Assembly (NCBI GenBank): GCA_030425145.1
Contig: JAUHVK010000039.1
Span: 1-32,929, forward strand
DNA: 32,929 nt
Origin: Alphaproteobacteria bacterium
GTDB lineage: Bacteria; Pseudomonadota; Alphaproteobacteria; Rhodobacterales; Rhodobacteraceae
Reading direction: 5' to 3'
Shown: positions 24,752-32,084 of the stretch, piece after piece
Layout: every line of letters begins with the position of its first letter
Numbering within the stretch: the stretch's first letter is position 1
Translations under genes and position numbers: made by a program
Notes under the pieces: model-generated
Told to the model about the DNA's origin: nothing
The model's input: the letters and a program-made list of their open reading frames with translations, nothing else
Database searches by the model: none

Positions 24752-25513
24752 TCAATCCTGTAAGGACTGTATCGGGTTGCCCAGATCGGCGGGCTCGATT
24801 CCCTGTACGAAGGCCATGATGTTCTCCAGATCGTCCAGCGTGATCTCCAATGCGTGGATCGGGGAGGGGCGCGTCGGGTCGAAGGGTTCGGTCACATCGG
24901 CCACCTGGGTGAAGGCCGGGTGCGGGTTCAGCACGTAGAAGGCCTGAAACCGCTCCTGCCAGTCGCGCAGCGTTCGCAGCACCGCAAATGACGGGGTGGA
25001 GCCGATGGAATTCATGCGGTTCTTGTCGCTCACCACATGGCAGCGGCCACAGAATGCCAGTGACGCCTCTTCGCCGCGCAGGGCGTCGCCGTCATAGGTC
25101 ACTTCAACCACGACCTGTTTCACCTCGATCTCGGATGTAAACAGTGCAGCACCGTCGACCTCGTAGCTGTCCACCGTGCCACGCCCCACATCCGAGCGCA
25201 GCCAGTCGGCAAAACGCTGGGCGTCCGCGTCTTCGCCCGCATCGAAGCGCCAGATCGTGTCCAACCCCTCGAACGCCACGATTCCGCTGTCGCCAAAGCT
25301 GGCGTCGGCAGGTGTGCCGGGATCTACCAGCGTGATCCGCGTCTGGGTCTTGAGCGAAAAGCGCGGCAGGATGAATTTCAGCAATCCGCTTTCGACGAGA
25401 GGCTCCGGTGCCGCGAGGGTGAAGGTCTTGTCCTGCGCCGCCGCCGGGGTCAGCGTGGCCAGCACCAGCCCCGCCGCGCAGGCCAGCGGCCGGTATCCGT
25501 ATCTTGCAGTCAT
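24752..25513 (-). CDS. single-lobe binding-protein domain fused to cytochrome c
   Basis: A 253-residue exported protein. The signal peptide (1-27, ending AAAQ) is followed by a segment resembling the start of tungstate/molybdate-type binding proteins (LAAPEPLVESGLLKFILPRF, 33-52). Next comes a stretch like their C-terminal end (AQRFADWLRSDVGRGTVDSY, 98-117, then GAALFT). The middle of a normal binding protein is absent, so only one lobe seems to remain. A heme motif CGRCH at 155-159 opens a cytochrome c domain. It stands alone, convergent with the polyferredoxin gene and divergent from DUF6494, inside the formate dehydrogenase island. The binding-protein relation is by eye. Confidence 0.7.
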   Translation of the reverse strand: MTARYGYRPLACAAGLVLATLTPAAAQDKTFTLAAPEPLVESGLLKFILPRFSLKTQTRITLVDPGTPADASFGDSGIVAFEGLDTIWRFDAGEDADAQRFADWLRSDVGRGTVDSYEVDGAALFTSEIEVKQVVVEVTYDGDALRGEEASLAFCGRCHVVSDKNRMNSIGSTPSFAVLRTLRDWQERFQAFYVLNPHPAFTQVADVTEPFDPTRPSPIHALEITLDDLENIMAFVQGIEPADLGNPIQSLQD

Positions 25514-25611
25514 CCTGTGCGCCTCCTTGCTTGAAAGCCTAAAGGCGCTGGCTTACACCCGTCAACGCTCTAGCTCGCATTGAACGAGCGGAGCCAAAGG
25601 GGAGAGAACCG

Positions 25612-25803
25612 ATGAGCGAAGATTTCAACATGTCGATGCGCAAGTTCCTGAAGCAGGTTGGGGTCACCTCCCAACAGGCGATCGAGGAAGCGATGCGCGA
25701 CGCCGATACCGGCGGCAAAACCTTCGAGGCGAAGGTGGTGCTGACGATTGACGGGCTCGATCTCGAGCATGTCGTGACCGGAACGATCAAGGGACAGGAC
25801 TGA
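25612..25803 (+). CDS. DUF6494 family small protein
   Basis: A 63-residue cytosolic protein, MSEDFNMSMRKFLKQVGVTS at the start and LEHVVTGTIKGQD at the end, recognised as DUF6494. AGGGGAGAGAACC precedes the ATG. It lies 1 bp before the Mrp ATPase gene, and the four genes from here to 28049 are close-packed. Such small proteins are common beside Mrp in alphaproteobacteria. Function unknown. Confidence 0.82.
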   Translation: MSEDFNMSMRKFLKQVGVTSQQAIEEAMRDADTGGKTFEAKVVLTIDGLDLEHVVTGTIKGQD

Positions 25804-25804
25804 C

Positions 25805-26869
25805 GTGGCTTTGACGCGCGACGCGGTACTGGCCGCATTGAAAGCTGTGGCCGATCCGGCCTCGGGACAGGACATCGTGTCTGCCGGGGTTGTACGGGCA
25901 CTGAACGTGGATGGCGACGCGGTACGCTTTGTGATCGAGGTCGCACCGGAACAGGCCACCGCCTACGGCCCGGTGCGGCTGGCCGCGGAAGAGGCGGTCA
26001 AGGCGCTGGGCGCTGCCAGCGTTTCGGCAGTGATGACGGCGCACAGCGCGCCGAAACCTCCGCCCGATCTTAAGGGGGGAGCCAAGCCGAAACCGGCCGG
26101 TCCCGAAAAGATTCCAGGTGTGGATCGCATTCTGGCCATCGCTTCCGGCAAGGGCGGCGTGGGCAAATCCACCGTGTCGGCGAACCTCGCCTGTGCGCTG
26201 GCTGCCGAGGGTCGCAAGGTCGGTCTCTTGGATGCTGACGTCTATGGCCCCAGCCAACCGCGGATGCTCGGTGTGTCGGGACGCCCCGCCAGCCCGGATG
26301 GCAAGACCATCCTGCCGATGCGAAATTTCGGTGTGACCATGATGTCCATCGGTCTGATGGTGAACGAAGGTCAGGCGGTTGTCTGGCGCGGTCCGATGCT
26401 CATGGGTGCGTTGCAGCAGATGATGATGCAAGTGCAGTGGGGCGCTTTGGATGTGCTGCTGGTTGACCTCCCGCCGGGCACCGGTGACGTGCAGATGACC
26501 CTGTCGCAGAAGGCGCATGTGGATGGAGCCGTTGTGGTCTCGACCCCGCAGGACGTGGCGCTTCTGGATGCGCGCAAGGGGATCGACATGTTCAACCAGA
26601 TGAACGTGCCGATTGTCGGGCTGATCGAGAACATGTCGACGCATATCTGCTCGAACTGTGGCCACGAAGAACACATCTTCGGCCATGGCGGTGTGGCGGC
26701 GGAAGCGGCCAAGCTGGGTGTGCCTTTGCTGGCGGAAATCCCGCTGCATCTCGACATCCGAAAGGCCGCCGATGGCGGTGCGCCGATTGTCGTGTCGAAA
26801 CCCGACAGCGCGCAGGCCGGAGCGTTCCGTGATCTTGCCCGCTCGCTGATCTCTGCCGGCAAGGCATGA
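25805..26869 (+). CDS. mrp: Mrp/ApbC-type Fe-S cluster carrier ATPase
   Basis: A 354-residue Mrp/NBP35 P-loop protein. The N-terminal MIP18-like domain (DUF59, about 1-80) is joined by a Pro/Lys linker to the ATPase with GKGGVGKST (115-123), LLDADVYGPSQPRML, and a CSNC pair near residue 282 that holds a bridging 4Fe-4S cluster in the family. It delivers Fe-S clusters to target enzymes. Translation starts at GTG 25805, 1 bp after the DUF6494 stop. Nearby clients include the beta subunit, the alpha subunit and the polyferredoxin. Confidence 0.92.
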   Translation: MALTRDAVLAALKAVADPASGQDIVSAGVVRALNVDGDAVRFVIEVAPEQATAYGPVRLAAEEAVKALGAASVSAVMTAHSAPKPPPDLKGGAKPKPAGPEKIPGVDRILAIASGKGGVGKSTVSANLACALAAEGRKVGLLDADVYGPSQPRMLGVSGRPASPDGKTILPMRNFGVTMMSIGLMVNEGQAVVWRGPMLMGALQQMMMQVQWGALDVLLVDLPPGTGDVQMTLSQKAHVDGAVVVSTPQDVALLDARKGIDMFNQMNVPIVGLIENMSTHICSNCGHEEHIFGHGGVAAEAAKLGVPLLAEIPLHLDIRKAADGGAPIVVSKPDSAQAGAFRDLARSLISAGKA

Positions 26870-27573
26870 TGAGCGGACCAACCTTCCCGCCGCTGATGCA
26901 GGGCATCAATGCGGCGGGAGCCGACCCGTTCGATGCCGCCTGCACCGAGGCGGCGCGGGGCTGTGACGCGGGCACGATCCTTTACGACGCAAACCCCGAG
27001 CGGTTGCGCGCGGCCATCGTGCTGGCCCCCGAAGTGCCATTGTCTGACGCGGCGGCGATGCTGCCGTTGACGGGGGTCGCGGTGCAGAATGCGCTGGGCG
27101 CATTGGGGCCGTCCGAAATGGCAGTGCATCTCTGCTGGGACGGGCCGATCCGGGTGAATGGCGCGCTTTGCGGCGCGCTGCGTGGCGCGACCGATACGGC
27201 TGATGCATCCGCCGAACCCGGCTGGCTGGTCACCGGGTTCGAGCTGGTCTTCGCACGTCCCGACATGGCGGGTGGCGAAACCCCGGATGAAACCGACCTG
27301 ATGAGCGAAGGCTGTGTCGACCTGACGCCGGTCGACCTGCTGGAAAGCTGGTCGCGGCATCTGCTCAACTGGATCAGCCGGTGGGAGGACGATGGCATGG
27401 GGCCGCTCCATGCCGAATGGTCAGGTCTGGCGCATGGGATGGGGCAGGACGGCAGCTTTCTGGGCAAGTCCGGCCACTTCCTTGGCCTTGACGAAAAGCT
27501 TGGCCTCTTGCTTCGCACTGACGGGCAGACCATGCTCTTGCCCGTGACCGACCTTCTGGAGATCCGCACATGA
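26866..27573 (+). CDS. degenerate biotin/lipoate ligase-like protein (DUF4444)
   Basis: A 235-residue protein resembling a biotin-protein or lipoate ligase with a DUF4444-type C-terminus (GSFLGKSGHFLGLDEKLGLL). Where ligases have W-P-N-D and a following G-K-K/L-x-G segment with the catalytic lysine, this has W91-D-G-P and N98-G-A-L-C-G, so the lysine appears to be lost. The GRGRRGR adenylate loop is not visible either. It overlaps the Mrp stop by ATGA. It could be a non-catalytic cofactor-binding or scaffold protein. The alternative start at 26869 gives MSGP. Confidence 0.65.
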   Translation: MMSGPTFPPLMQGINAAGADPFDAACTEAARGCDAGTILYDANPERLRAAIVLAPEVPLSDAAAMLPLTGVAVQNALGALGPSEMAVHLCWDGPIRVNGALCGALRGATDTADASAEPGWLVTGFELVFARPDMAGGETPDETDLMSEGCVDLTPVDLLESWSRHLLNWISRWEDDGMGPLHAEWSGLAHGMGQDGSFLGKSGHFLGLDEKLGLLLRTDGQTMLLPVTDLLEIRT

Positions 27574-28049
27574 AACTGGCCCGTGCCATTCACTTCGACG
27601 AAAGCGATCAGCGCGTGTTTCATTCCCCGGCGCGCACCGGCGAATGGTGCATCTCGGGCGGGTTCGAGTTTTCCAACTGGTCCGAGGCCGATCTGGAGGG
27701 CCGCGCCAAACAGGCGTTCACCAACGGTTGGCTGGGCGCCGAGACCTTTGGCCGGGTAAGCTTCGTCGCGGTGACGCAGATGGAACCTGTGGAGCATGAA
27801 GCCGTGGTTCAGGGCCTCGCGCAGCATTTCGTCAACATCTACGGCGCACCTTCCGTTGACGCCGCGCGCCCGGTGGCCGAGGCCGAAATTGCGCATATGG
27901 CCGAACTGTGTGACGAGCACGCGCCGAACACGCTTCTGACAGTGAGCCGCGAATTGACCGAAGCCGGGGTGAAGGAAGCCTTTCGCGTGATCGAACCGCA
28001 GGAAGCGGAACTGACGCTGCTGGCGGTACACGGGTCACTGGACGAGTAA
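27570..28049 (+). CDS. DUF6505 family protein
   Basis: A 159-residue cytosolic protein recognised as DUF6505. It begins MKLARAIHFDESDQRVFHSP, has the conserved EWCISGGFEF, and ends EAELTLLAVHGSLDE. There is no signal or membrane segment. Its ATG overlaps the preceding stop by four bases, the last link of the DUF6494-Mrp-ligase-like-DUF6505 chain. Function unknown; the context points to formate dehydrogenase or Fe-S maturation. Confidence 0.82.
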   Translation: MKLARAIHFDESDQRVFHSPARTGEWCISGGFEFSNWSEADLEGRAKQAFTNGWLGAETFGRVSFVAVTQMEPVEHEAVVQGLAQHFVNIYGAPSVDAARPVAEAEIAHMAELCDEHAPNTLLTVSRELTEAGVKEAFRVIEPQEAELTLLAVHGSLDE

Positions 28050-28114
28050 AGCGTCTTCGAAGACGCTTAGGCCGCGATTTCGAAATCGCGGTCTAAGGCT
28101 TTTCGAAAAGCCTT
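28049..28114. repeat. three tandem TTCGAA-centred palindromes
   Basis: Three perfect 20-base palindromes lie in a row: AAGCGTCTTCGAAGACGCTT (28049-28068), CCGCGATTTCGAAATCGCGG (28072-28091) and AAGGCTTTTCGAAAAGCCTT (28095-28114). The middle one extends to 30 bases (28067-28096) by pairing TTAG with CTAA, so it overlaps its neighbours. The first touches the DUF6505 stop, and the third includes the last codons and stop of the DUF1194 gene. Probably a bidirectional terminator built from a repeat family. Confidence 0.85.
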
Positions 28115-28818
28115 CCTGCCGCGTCGGCTACCTTGCGCGATGGCATCTCGCCCGAGATCTCCAGGATCAGTTTCCGCTTCACCGCTTCGGCGAAGGAATC
28201 GCGGTTTTCGGCGGTGACGACAAACGCGCCCAGGCCGCCGATGATCTGCGCCTCGTATTGCGCCTCAAGCCCGCCCTGCGCGCGCCCCGGATCGTCGGGG
28301 CGCAGAATCGGCAGGGCGTTGATCGTCACGCCCGCCGCCACCACCGTGGACCTTGCTTCCTCGATCGAGGGACCGGAATAATTCCGCACGCTGTCGCCGG
28401 AAAAGTCGATCACCCGCCGCCAGCCGTCATATTGGTTCGTCTCCATCAACCGCAGCCCGTCGAGCAGCGCCGCGCCGATTGCGTTGCGCCCGTAGGCCTG
28501 ACGCGGCTTGTTCAGCAGTTCGGCGGCAAAGAGCGTGGCGCTGTCCGGCCCGTCGATCCGCATCCAGTCGGCCACCACCGCCGTGTTGGCGGCCCATTCG
28601 ACATAGGTCACAGCAATCGAGCCATAGGCAGTGTTGGCAATGGCCGAAAGTACCTCGGGGTCTGTGATCGCCTGTGCGTAGCCTTGCCGCTGAAAGTCGA
28701 TCTCGCGCTGATCGATGGAGCCTGACGCATCGGCCAGCAGGACGAGTTCAAGGTCGGTGTCCTGCGCCGCTACGGGTGTAGCCAGCAGCAGACAGAAAGA
28801 CAGAAACAAAGCGCGCAT
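28093..28818 (-). CDS. DUF1194 exported protein, VWA-like
   Basis: A 241-residue secreted protein of the DUF1194 family. The signal peptide (MRALFLSFCLLLATPVAAQ) is followed by a von Willebrand A-like fold with a metal-site motif DASGSID near residues 30-36 and VIDFSGDSVRNYSGP. The ATG at 28818 is used because it begins the signal peptide; the in-frame ATG at 28833 would add five residues. The last residues (LFEKP) are encoded inside the third TTCGAA palindrome. It is divergent from a cytochrome gene across a region with FNR-type sites. Likely a periplasmic adhesion or assembly protein. Confidence 0.85.
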   Translation of the reverse strand: MRALFLSFCLLLATPVAAQDTDLELVLLADASGSIDQREIDFQRQGYAQAITDPEVLSAIANTAYGSIAVTYVEWAANTAVVADWMRIDGPDSATLFAAELLNKPRQAYGRNAIGAALLDGLRLMETNQYDGWRRVIDFSGDSVRNYSGPSIEEARSTVVAAGVTINALPILRPDDPGRAQGGLEAQYEAQIIGGLGAFVVTAENRDSFAEAVKRKLILEISGEMPSRKVADAAGRLFEKP

Positions 28819-28844
28819 GTCAAAAATCCCCAAACGAATACTTT

Positions 28845-28858
28845 TTGAGTTAGCTCAA
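28845..28858. promoter_or_regulatory. palindrome of CRP/FNR superfamily type
   Basis: TTGAGTTAGCTCAA is a perfect 5-4-5 palindrome fitting the general TTGA-N6-TCAA pattern of FNR/FixK/Dnr proteins. It lies 27 bp upstream of the DUF1194 start. Its centre is 35 bp from the exact FNR box. Confidence 0.5.
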
Positions 28859-28879
28859 TCTGGCGCAAGTGCAAAACTC

Positions 28880-28893
28880 TTGATCCGGATCAA
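28880..28893. promoter_or_regulatory. FNR (FnrL) box
   Basis: TTGATCCGGATCAA matches the TTGAT-N4-ATCAA consensus exactly. It lies 59 bp upstream of the cytochrome c ATG and 61 bp upstream of DUF1194. FnrL is the oxygen-responsive regulator known in Rhodobacteraceae. Either gene could be induced at low oxygen. Confidence 0.8.
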
Positions 28894-28952
28894 CGCGGAT
28901 ATGCAGTGTTGCGTGCAGAGTGGGGTAACCTCAGACAGACGGAGACTGACCC

Positions 28953-29360
28953 ATGCGACGCGTTCTTGCCTGCCTTTGCCTTATCGGAGTGACCAGCGCG
29001 CCCGCCTTTGCGCAGGACGTCGATCACGGGGGTGCCCTGTTTCAGACCCATTGCGCCACCTGTCACGGTGCCGACGCCAAGGGGCAGGGGCCTCTGGCAG
29101 GGGCGCTGATTTTGCAGCCCGTGGACCTGACGGCGCTTGCGGCCCGCCACGGAGGGGAGTTTCCGCTGGAGCGGGTGTTGAAACGGATCGACGGCACCGA
29201 CCCGCTCGTCAGTCACGGATCGCCCATGCCTGTCTACGGCCCCTATTTCGAAGGAGTTGCCAACACGCCGATGAAGCTGCCCAGCGGGCAACCGGTTCTG
29301 GTGTCGGAGCCAATTGCCGATCTGGTGGGCTATCTGCAATCCATCCAAGGCGCGGAGTGA
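28953..29360 (+). CDS. small periplasmic cytochrome c
   Basis: A 135-residue monoheme class I cytochrome c. The signal peptide (MRRVLACLCLIGVTSAPAFA, 1-20) is followed by CATCHG (about 34-39) and the candidate Met ligand in SPMPVYGPYF. It would carry electrons in the periplasm. ACGGAGAC lies about 8 bp upstream of the ATG. The exact FNR box 59 bp upstream suggests induction at low oxygen. Partner unknown; the formate dehydrogenase island is one candidate, and a cytochrome c oxidase elsewhere is another. Confidence 0.87.
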   Translation: MRRVLACLCLIGVTSAPAFAQDVDHGGALFQTHCATCHGADAKGQGPLAGALILQPVDLTALAARHGGEFPLERVLKRIDGTDPLVSHGSPMPVYGPYFEGVANTPMKLPSGQPVLVSEPIADLVGYLQSIQGAE

Positions 29361-29373
29361 CCCGCGCCGGGGT

Positions 29374-30612
29374 TCAACCCGCCTTCACCGCCCGTTCCGC
29401 AATCCGCAGGCACAGATCGGTGGCGCGGGTCATGTCCTGAACCGACACCCATTCCAGCGGGCCGTGGACGTTCTGCATCCCGGTGAACAGGTTGGGGCAG
29501 GGCACGCCCATTTCGGTCAACCGCGACCCATCGGTGCCGCCCCGGATCGGGACGGATTTTTCCTCGATCCCAAGATCGCGCAACGCGTCACGGGCCAGAT
29601 CGACCGGGGTCATGTCACTTTCGAGCCAGTACCGCATGTTGCGGTATTGCGGCGTGATCTCACAGGTGATTTCGGCGCGCGGTTCGGTGGCGGCGATGGT
29701 GTCGCAGACCTGCTGCAGCAGCGCGCCTTTGGCCTCGAGCCCGTCGCGTTCGAAATCCCGCAGGATGAAGCGCAACTCCATGTGGTCGGCGTTGCCGCGC
29801 ATGTCGACCGCGTGGATGAAGCCGTCGACTCCGTCGGTGGTTTCGGGGGTCATGGTGACATGCGGCAGGGTGTCGATGATCTTGGAGGCAAGGTGAATGG
29901 CATTGACCAGCTTGTCCTTGGCCCAACCCGGATGGATTGACACGCCGGTCACAGAGACAACGGCGAAATCGGCTGAGAAGGTCTCGTATGTGATCTCACC
30001 CAGATCGGACCCGTCAAAGGTATAGGCAAAATCGACACCAAGATCGGCGGGCAGTTTGGAATCGACGCCACGACCGATTTCCTCGTCCGGAGTAAAGGCG
30101 ACCCGGATGGTGGGGCGCTCGATCTCGGGGTGTGTCAGCAGATGCCGCGCGGCGGTCATGACAATGGCGACACCCGCCTTGTCGTCAGCGCCCAGCAGCG
30201 TCAGGCCGGAGGCAGTGACGATGTCGTCCCCGACCTTGCCCGCGAGATAGGGAAACGTTGCCGGGTCGAGCGCCAGATCGGGATCGTCGGGATAGGTGAT
30301 GACCCCGCCATTATAGCCTTCGATCACACGTGGTTTTACACCCGTCGCATTGAATTGCGGCGCGGTGTCGACATGGGCCAGAAAGCCGACGGTCGGGCCG
30401 GGGGCGGTGCCGGGGATCGTGGCGATCACCGTGCCGTAATCCGTCTTGGTCACATCCTGCGCGCCCATCTCGGTCAGTTCGCTGACCATGAGGTCAAGCA
30501 TGTCATGCTGACAGGCGGTGGAGGGCGCGCCGGGGCTGTCCATGTCCGACTGGCTGTCGATTGCGCAATAGCGGACCAGACGGGTTTTCAGCTCTTCGTG
30601 GAATTGGCTCAT
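29374..30612 (-). CDS. pepT: peptidase T (tripeptide aminopeptidase)
   Basis: A 412-residue M20B zinc aminopeptidase releasing the N-terminal residue of tripeptides. The metal-site motifs LAHVDTAP, GADDKAG and TPDEEIG are in order, with the dimerisation domain between about 210 and 320. The length matches E. coli PepT. It converges on the cytochrome gene with a 13-bp gap, with no terminator hairpin seen between them. It is transcribed after the SulP gene with a 77-bp gap, possibly co-transcribed. Cytosolic. Confidence 0.92.
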   Translation of the reverse strand: MSQFHEELKTRLVRYCAIDSQSDMDSPGAPSTACQHDMLDLMVSELTEMGAQDVTKTDYGTVIATIPGTAPGPTVGFLAHVDTAPQFNATGVKPRVIEGYNGGVITYPDDPDLALDPATFPYLAGKVGDDIVTASGLTLLGADDKAGVAIVMTAARHLLTHPEIERPTIRVAFTPDEEIGRGVDSKLPADLGVDFAYTFDGSDLGEITYETFSADFAVVSVTGVSIHPGWAKDKLVNAIHLASKIIDTLPHVTMTPETTDGVDGFIHAVDMRGNADHMELRFILRDFERDGLEAKGALLQQVCDTIAATEPRAEITCEITPQYRNMRYWLESDMTPVDLARDALRDLGIEEKSVPIRGGTDGSRLTEMGVPCPNLFTGMQNVHGPLEWVSVQDMTRATDLCLRIAERAVKAG

Positions 30613-30689
30613 GAGGCGCTCCTGTTTTTCTTGGCGCGAAGGGGCCGGATGGCGCTGGCAGAGTCAAGGGAAGAGAAGGGTTTGCCTGC

Positions 30690-31952
30690 TCAGCGGTCCG
30701 GTTCGGACCAGTCCGATGCAGGGGCTTTGCGGCGTTGCAGCCGAAAGGCCAGTCCGAGCGCGACACCGACCCCGATGGCAACGGTCAGGTCCGCGAGGAC
30801 CGTCAGAACCATAGTCAACGCAAGCAGCGCAACATCGGCCCTGCGCTGGGACAGGTGGTCCCGCCATTTGTGCGGCTCGCTCATGTTCCACGCTGTGAGC
30901 ATCAACAGCCCCGCAAGTGCGGGCATCGCCATGTAGCCGACAAGCCGTGAGGCCACGAGCATGACCAGCAGGATCGTCACTGCGTGCACAAGCCCGGCGA
31001 CAGGTGTCTGGCCTCCGGCGCGGATATTGGTGGCTGTCCGTGCAATCGCTCCGGTGGCGGGGATGCCGCCAAACAGAGCGGAGCCGATATTCGCCGCCCC
31101 CTGCGCGAGCAGTTCCGCATTCGGGCGGTGATGGCCCGATGTCATGCGGTCGGCCACCATTGCGGACAGCAGTGATTCAACCCCTGCCAAAAACGCGATG
31201 ATGAGAGCGGAGGGCAGCAGTTCGACAAGTCTGGCGGTGCTTATTTCGGGCAGCGATGGCCAGGGCAGGGTGTTTGGAAGTGCGCCGAAACGCGATCCGA
31301 TCGTTTCCACCGGAAGATCCAGAAACGCCACGACACCCGAGGTAAGGGCAACAGCCACGATCAGACCCGGCCATGCAGGTGCCGCGCGGCGAAAGAGCGT
31401 GATAAGCACCATCGTGCTCAGGCCCACGACGGCCGACGCGGTGGAAAAGCTGGGACTCGCCGCCCAGAGCACTTCGATCTTGGCGATGAACTCTGCCGGG
31501 ACGTTTGCGGCGCTCAGCCCGAAGAGGTCTTTCAACTGGCTGGTCGCAATTATGATGGCGATGCCGATGGTGAAGCCGTTGATCACCGGCTCGGGGATCA
31601 GGCGGATCAGGTTCCCGGCCCGGAAATACCCCGCGATCAGAAGGATCAGACCGGCCATCAAGGTGGCAATCAGCAACCCGTCATAGCCATGTTCGGCAAT
31701 CACGCCGAACACTACAACGATGAACGCGCCGGTTGGCCCGCCGATCTGCACCCGGCTCCCACCCAGAAGCGAGATCAGGAACCCGCCGATGATTGCGGTC
31801 ACCAGACCTTTTGCCGGGTCCGCGCCGGACGCGATTGCGATGGCGAGGCTCAGCGGAAGAGCAACCATGGCCACAGTCACCCCGGCAACAACGTCGCGCC
31901 AGAAAAGCGCGCGCGTGTACCCCGGAAGCGTTGAGAGAATCTGTGGTGTCAT
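30690..31952 (-). CDS. SulP-family anion transporter without STAS domain
   Basis: A 420-residue membrane protein of the SulP/SLC26 type. The N-terminal signature GPTGAFIVVV, NGFTIGIAIIIA, a central GVESLLSAMVADR segment and PATGAIARTATNIRAGG are typical; roughly 11-12 hydrophobic segments are visible. It ends at LAFRLQRRKAPASDWSEPDR, so the roughly 100-150-residue cytosolic STAS domain of most members is missing. There is no sign of a frameshift after the stop. Substrate unknown: sulfate, bicarbonate or dicarboxylates are known for the family. Confidence 0.88.
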   Translation of the reverse strand: MTPQILSTLPGYTRALFWRDVVAGVTVAMVALPLSLAIAIASGADPAKGLVTAIIGGFLISLLGGSRVQIGGPTGAFIVVVFGVIAEHGYDGLLIATLMAGLILLIAGYFRAGNLIRLIPEPVINGFTIGIAIIIATSQLKDLFGLSAANVPAEFIAKIEVLWAASPSFSTASAVVGLSTMVLITLFRRAAPAWPGLIVAVALTSGVVAFLDLPVETIGSRFGALPNTLPWPSLPEISTARLVELLPSALIIAFLAGVESLLSAMVADRMTSGHHRPNAELLAQGAANIGSALFGGIPATGAIARTATNIRAGGQTPVAGLVHAVTILLVMLVASRLVGYMAMPALAGLLMLTAWNMSEPHKWRDHLSQRRADVALLALTMVLTVLADLTVAIGVGVALGLAFRLQRRKAPASDWSEPDR

Positions 31953-32023
31953 GGCAGCAGATTAGGAAGGCGCCGTGCCTTTGTCATTTTGGAAACTGAG
32001 CGCAGGCGTCGGTCTCCAGACAT

Positions 32024-32055
32024 AAAAAAGCGCCCAGAGATGTCTCCGGGCGCTT
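32024..32055 (-). terminator. intrinsic terminator of the BMP-family gene
   Basis: AAGCGCCC (32028-32035) and GGGCGCTT (32048-32055) form an 8-bp stem extended inward by GAG/CTC past one mismatch. On the minus strand a TTTTTT tract follows (complement of 32024-32029). It lies 29 bp past the stop of the binding-protein gene. Confidence 0.88.
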
Positions 32056-32084
32056 TGGTGTTTCGAGCCATTCGGCGGTCCCGA

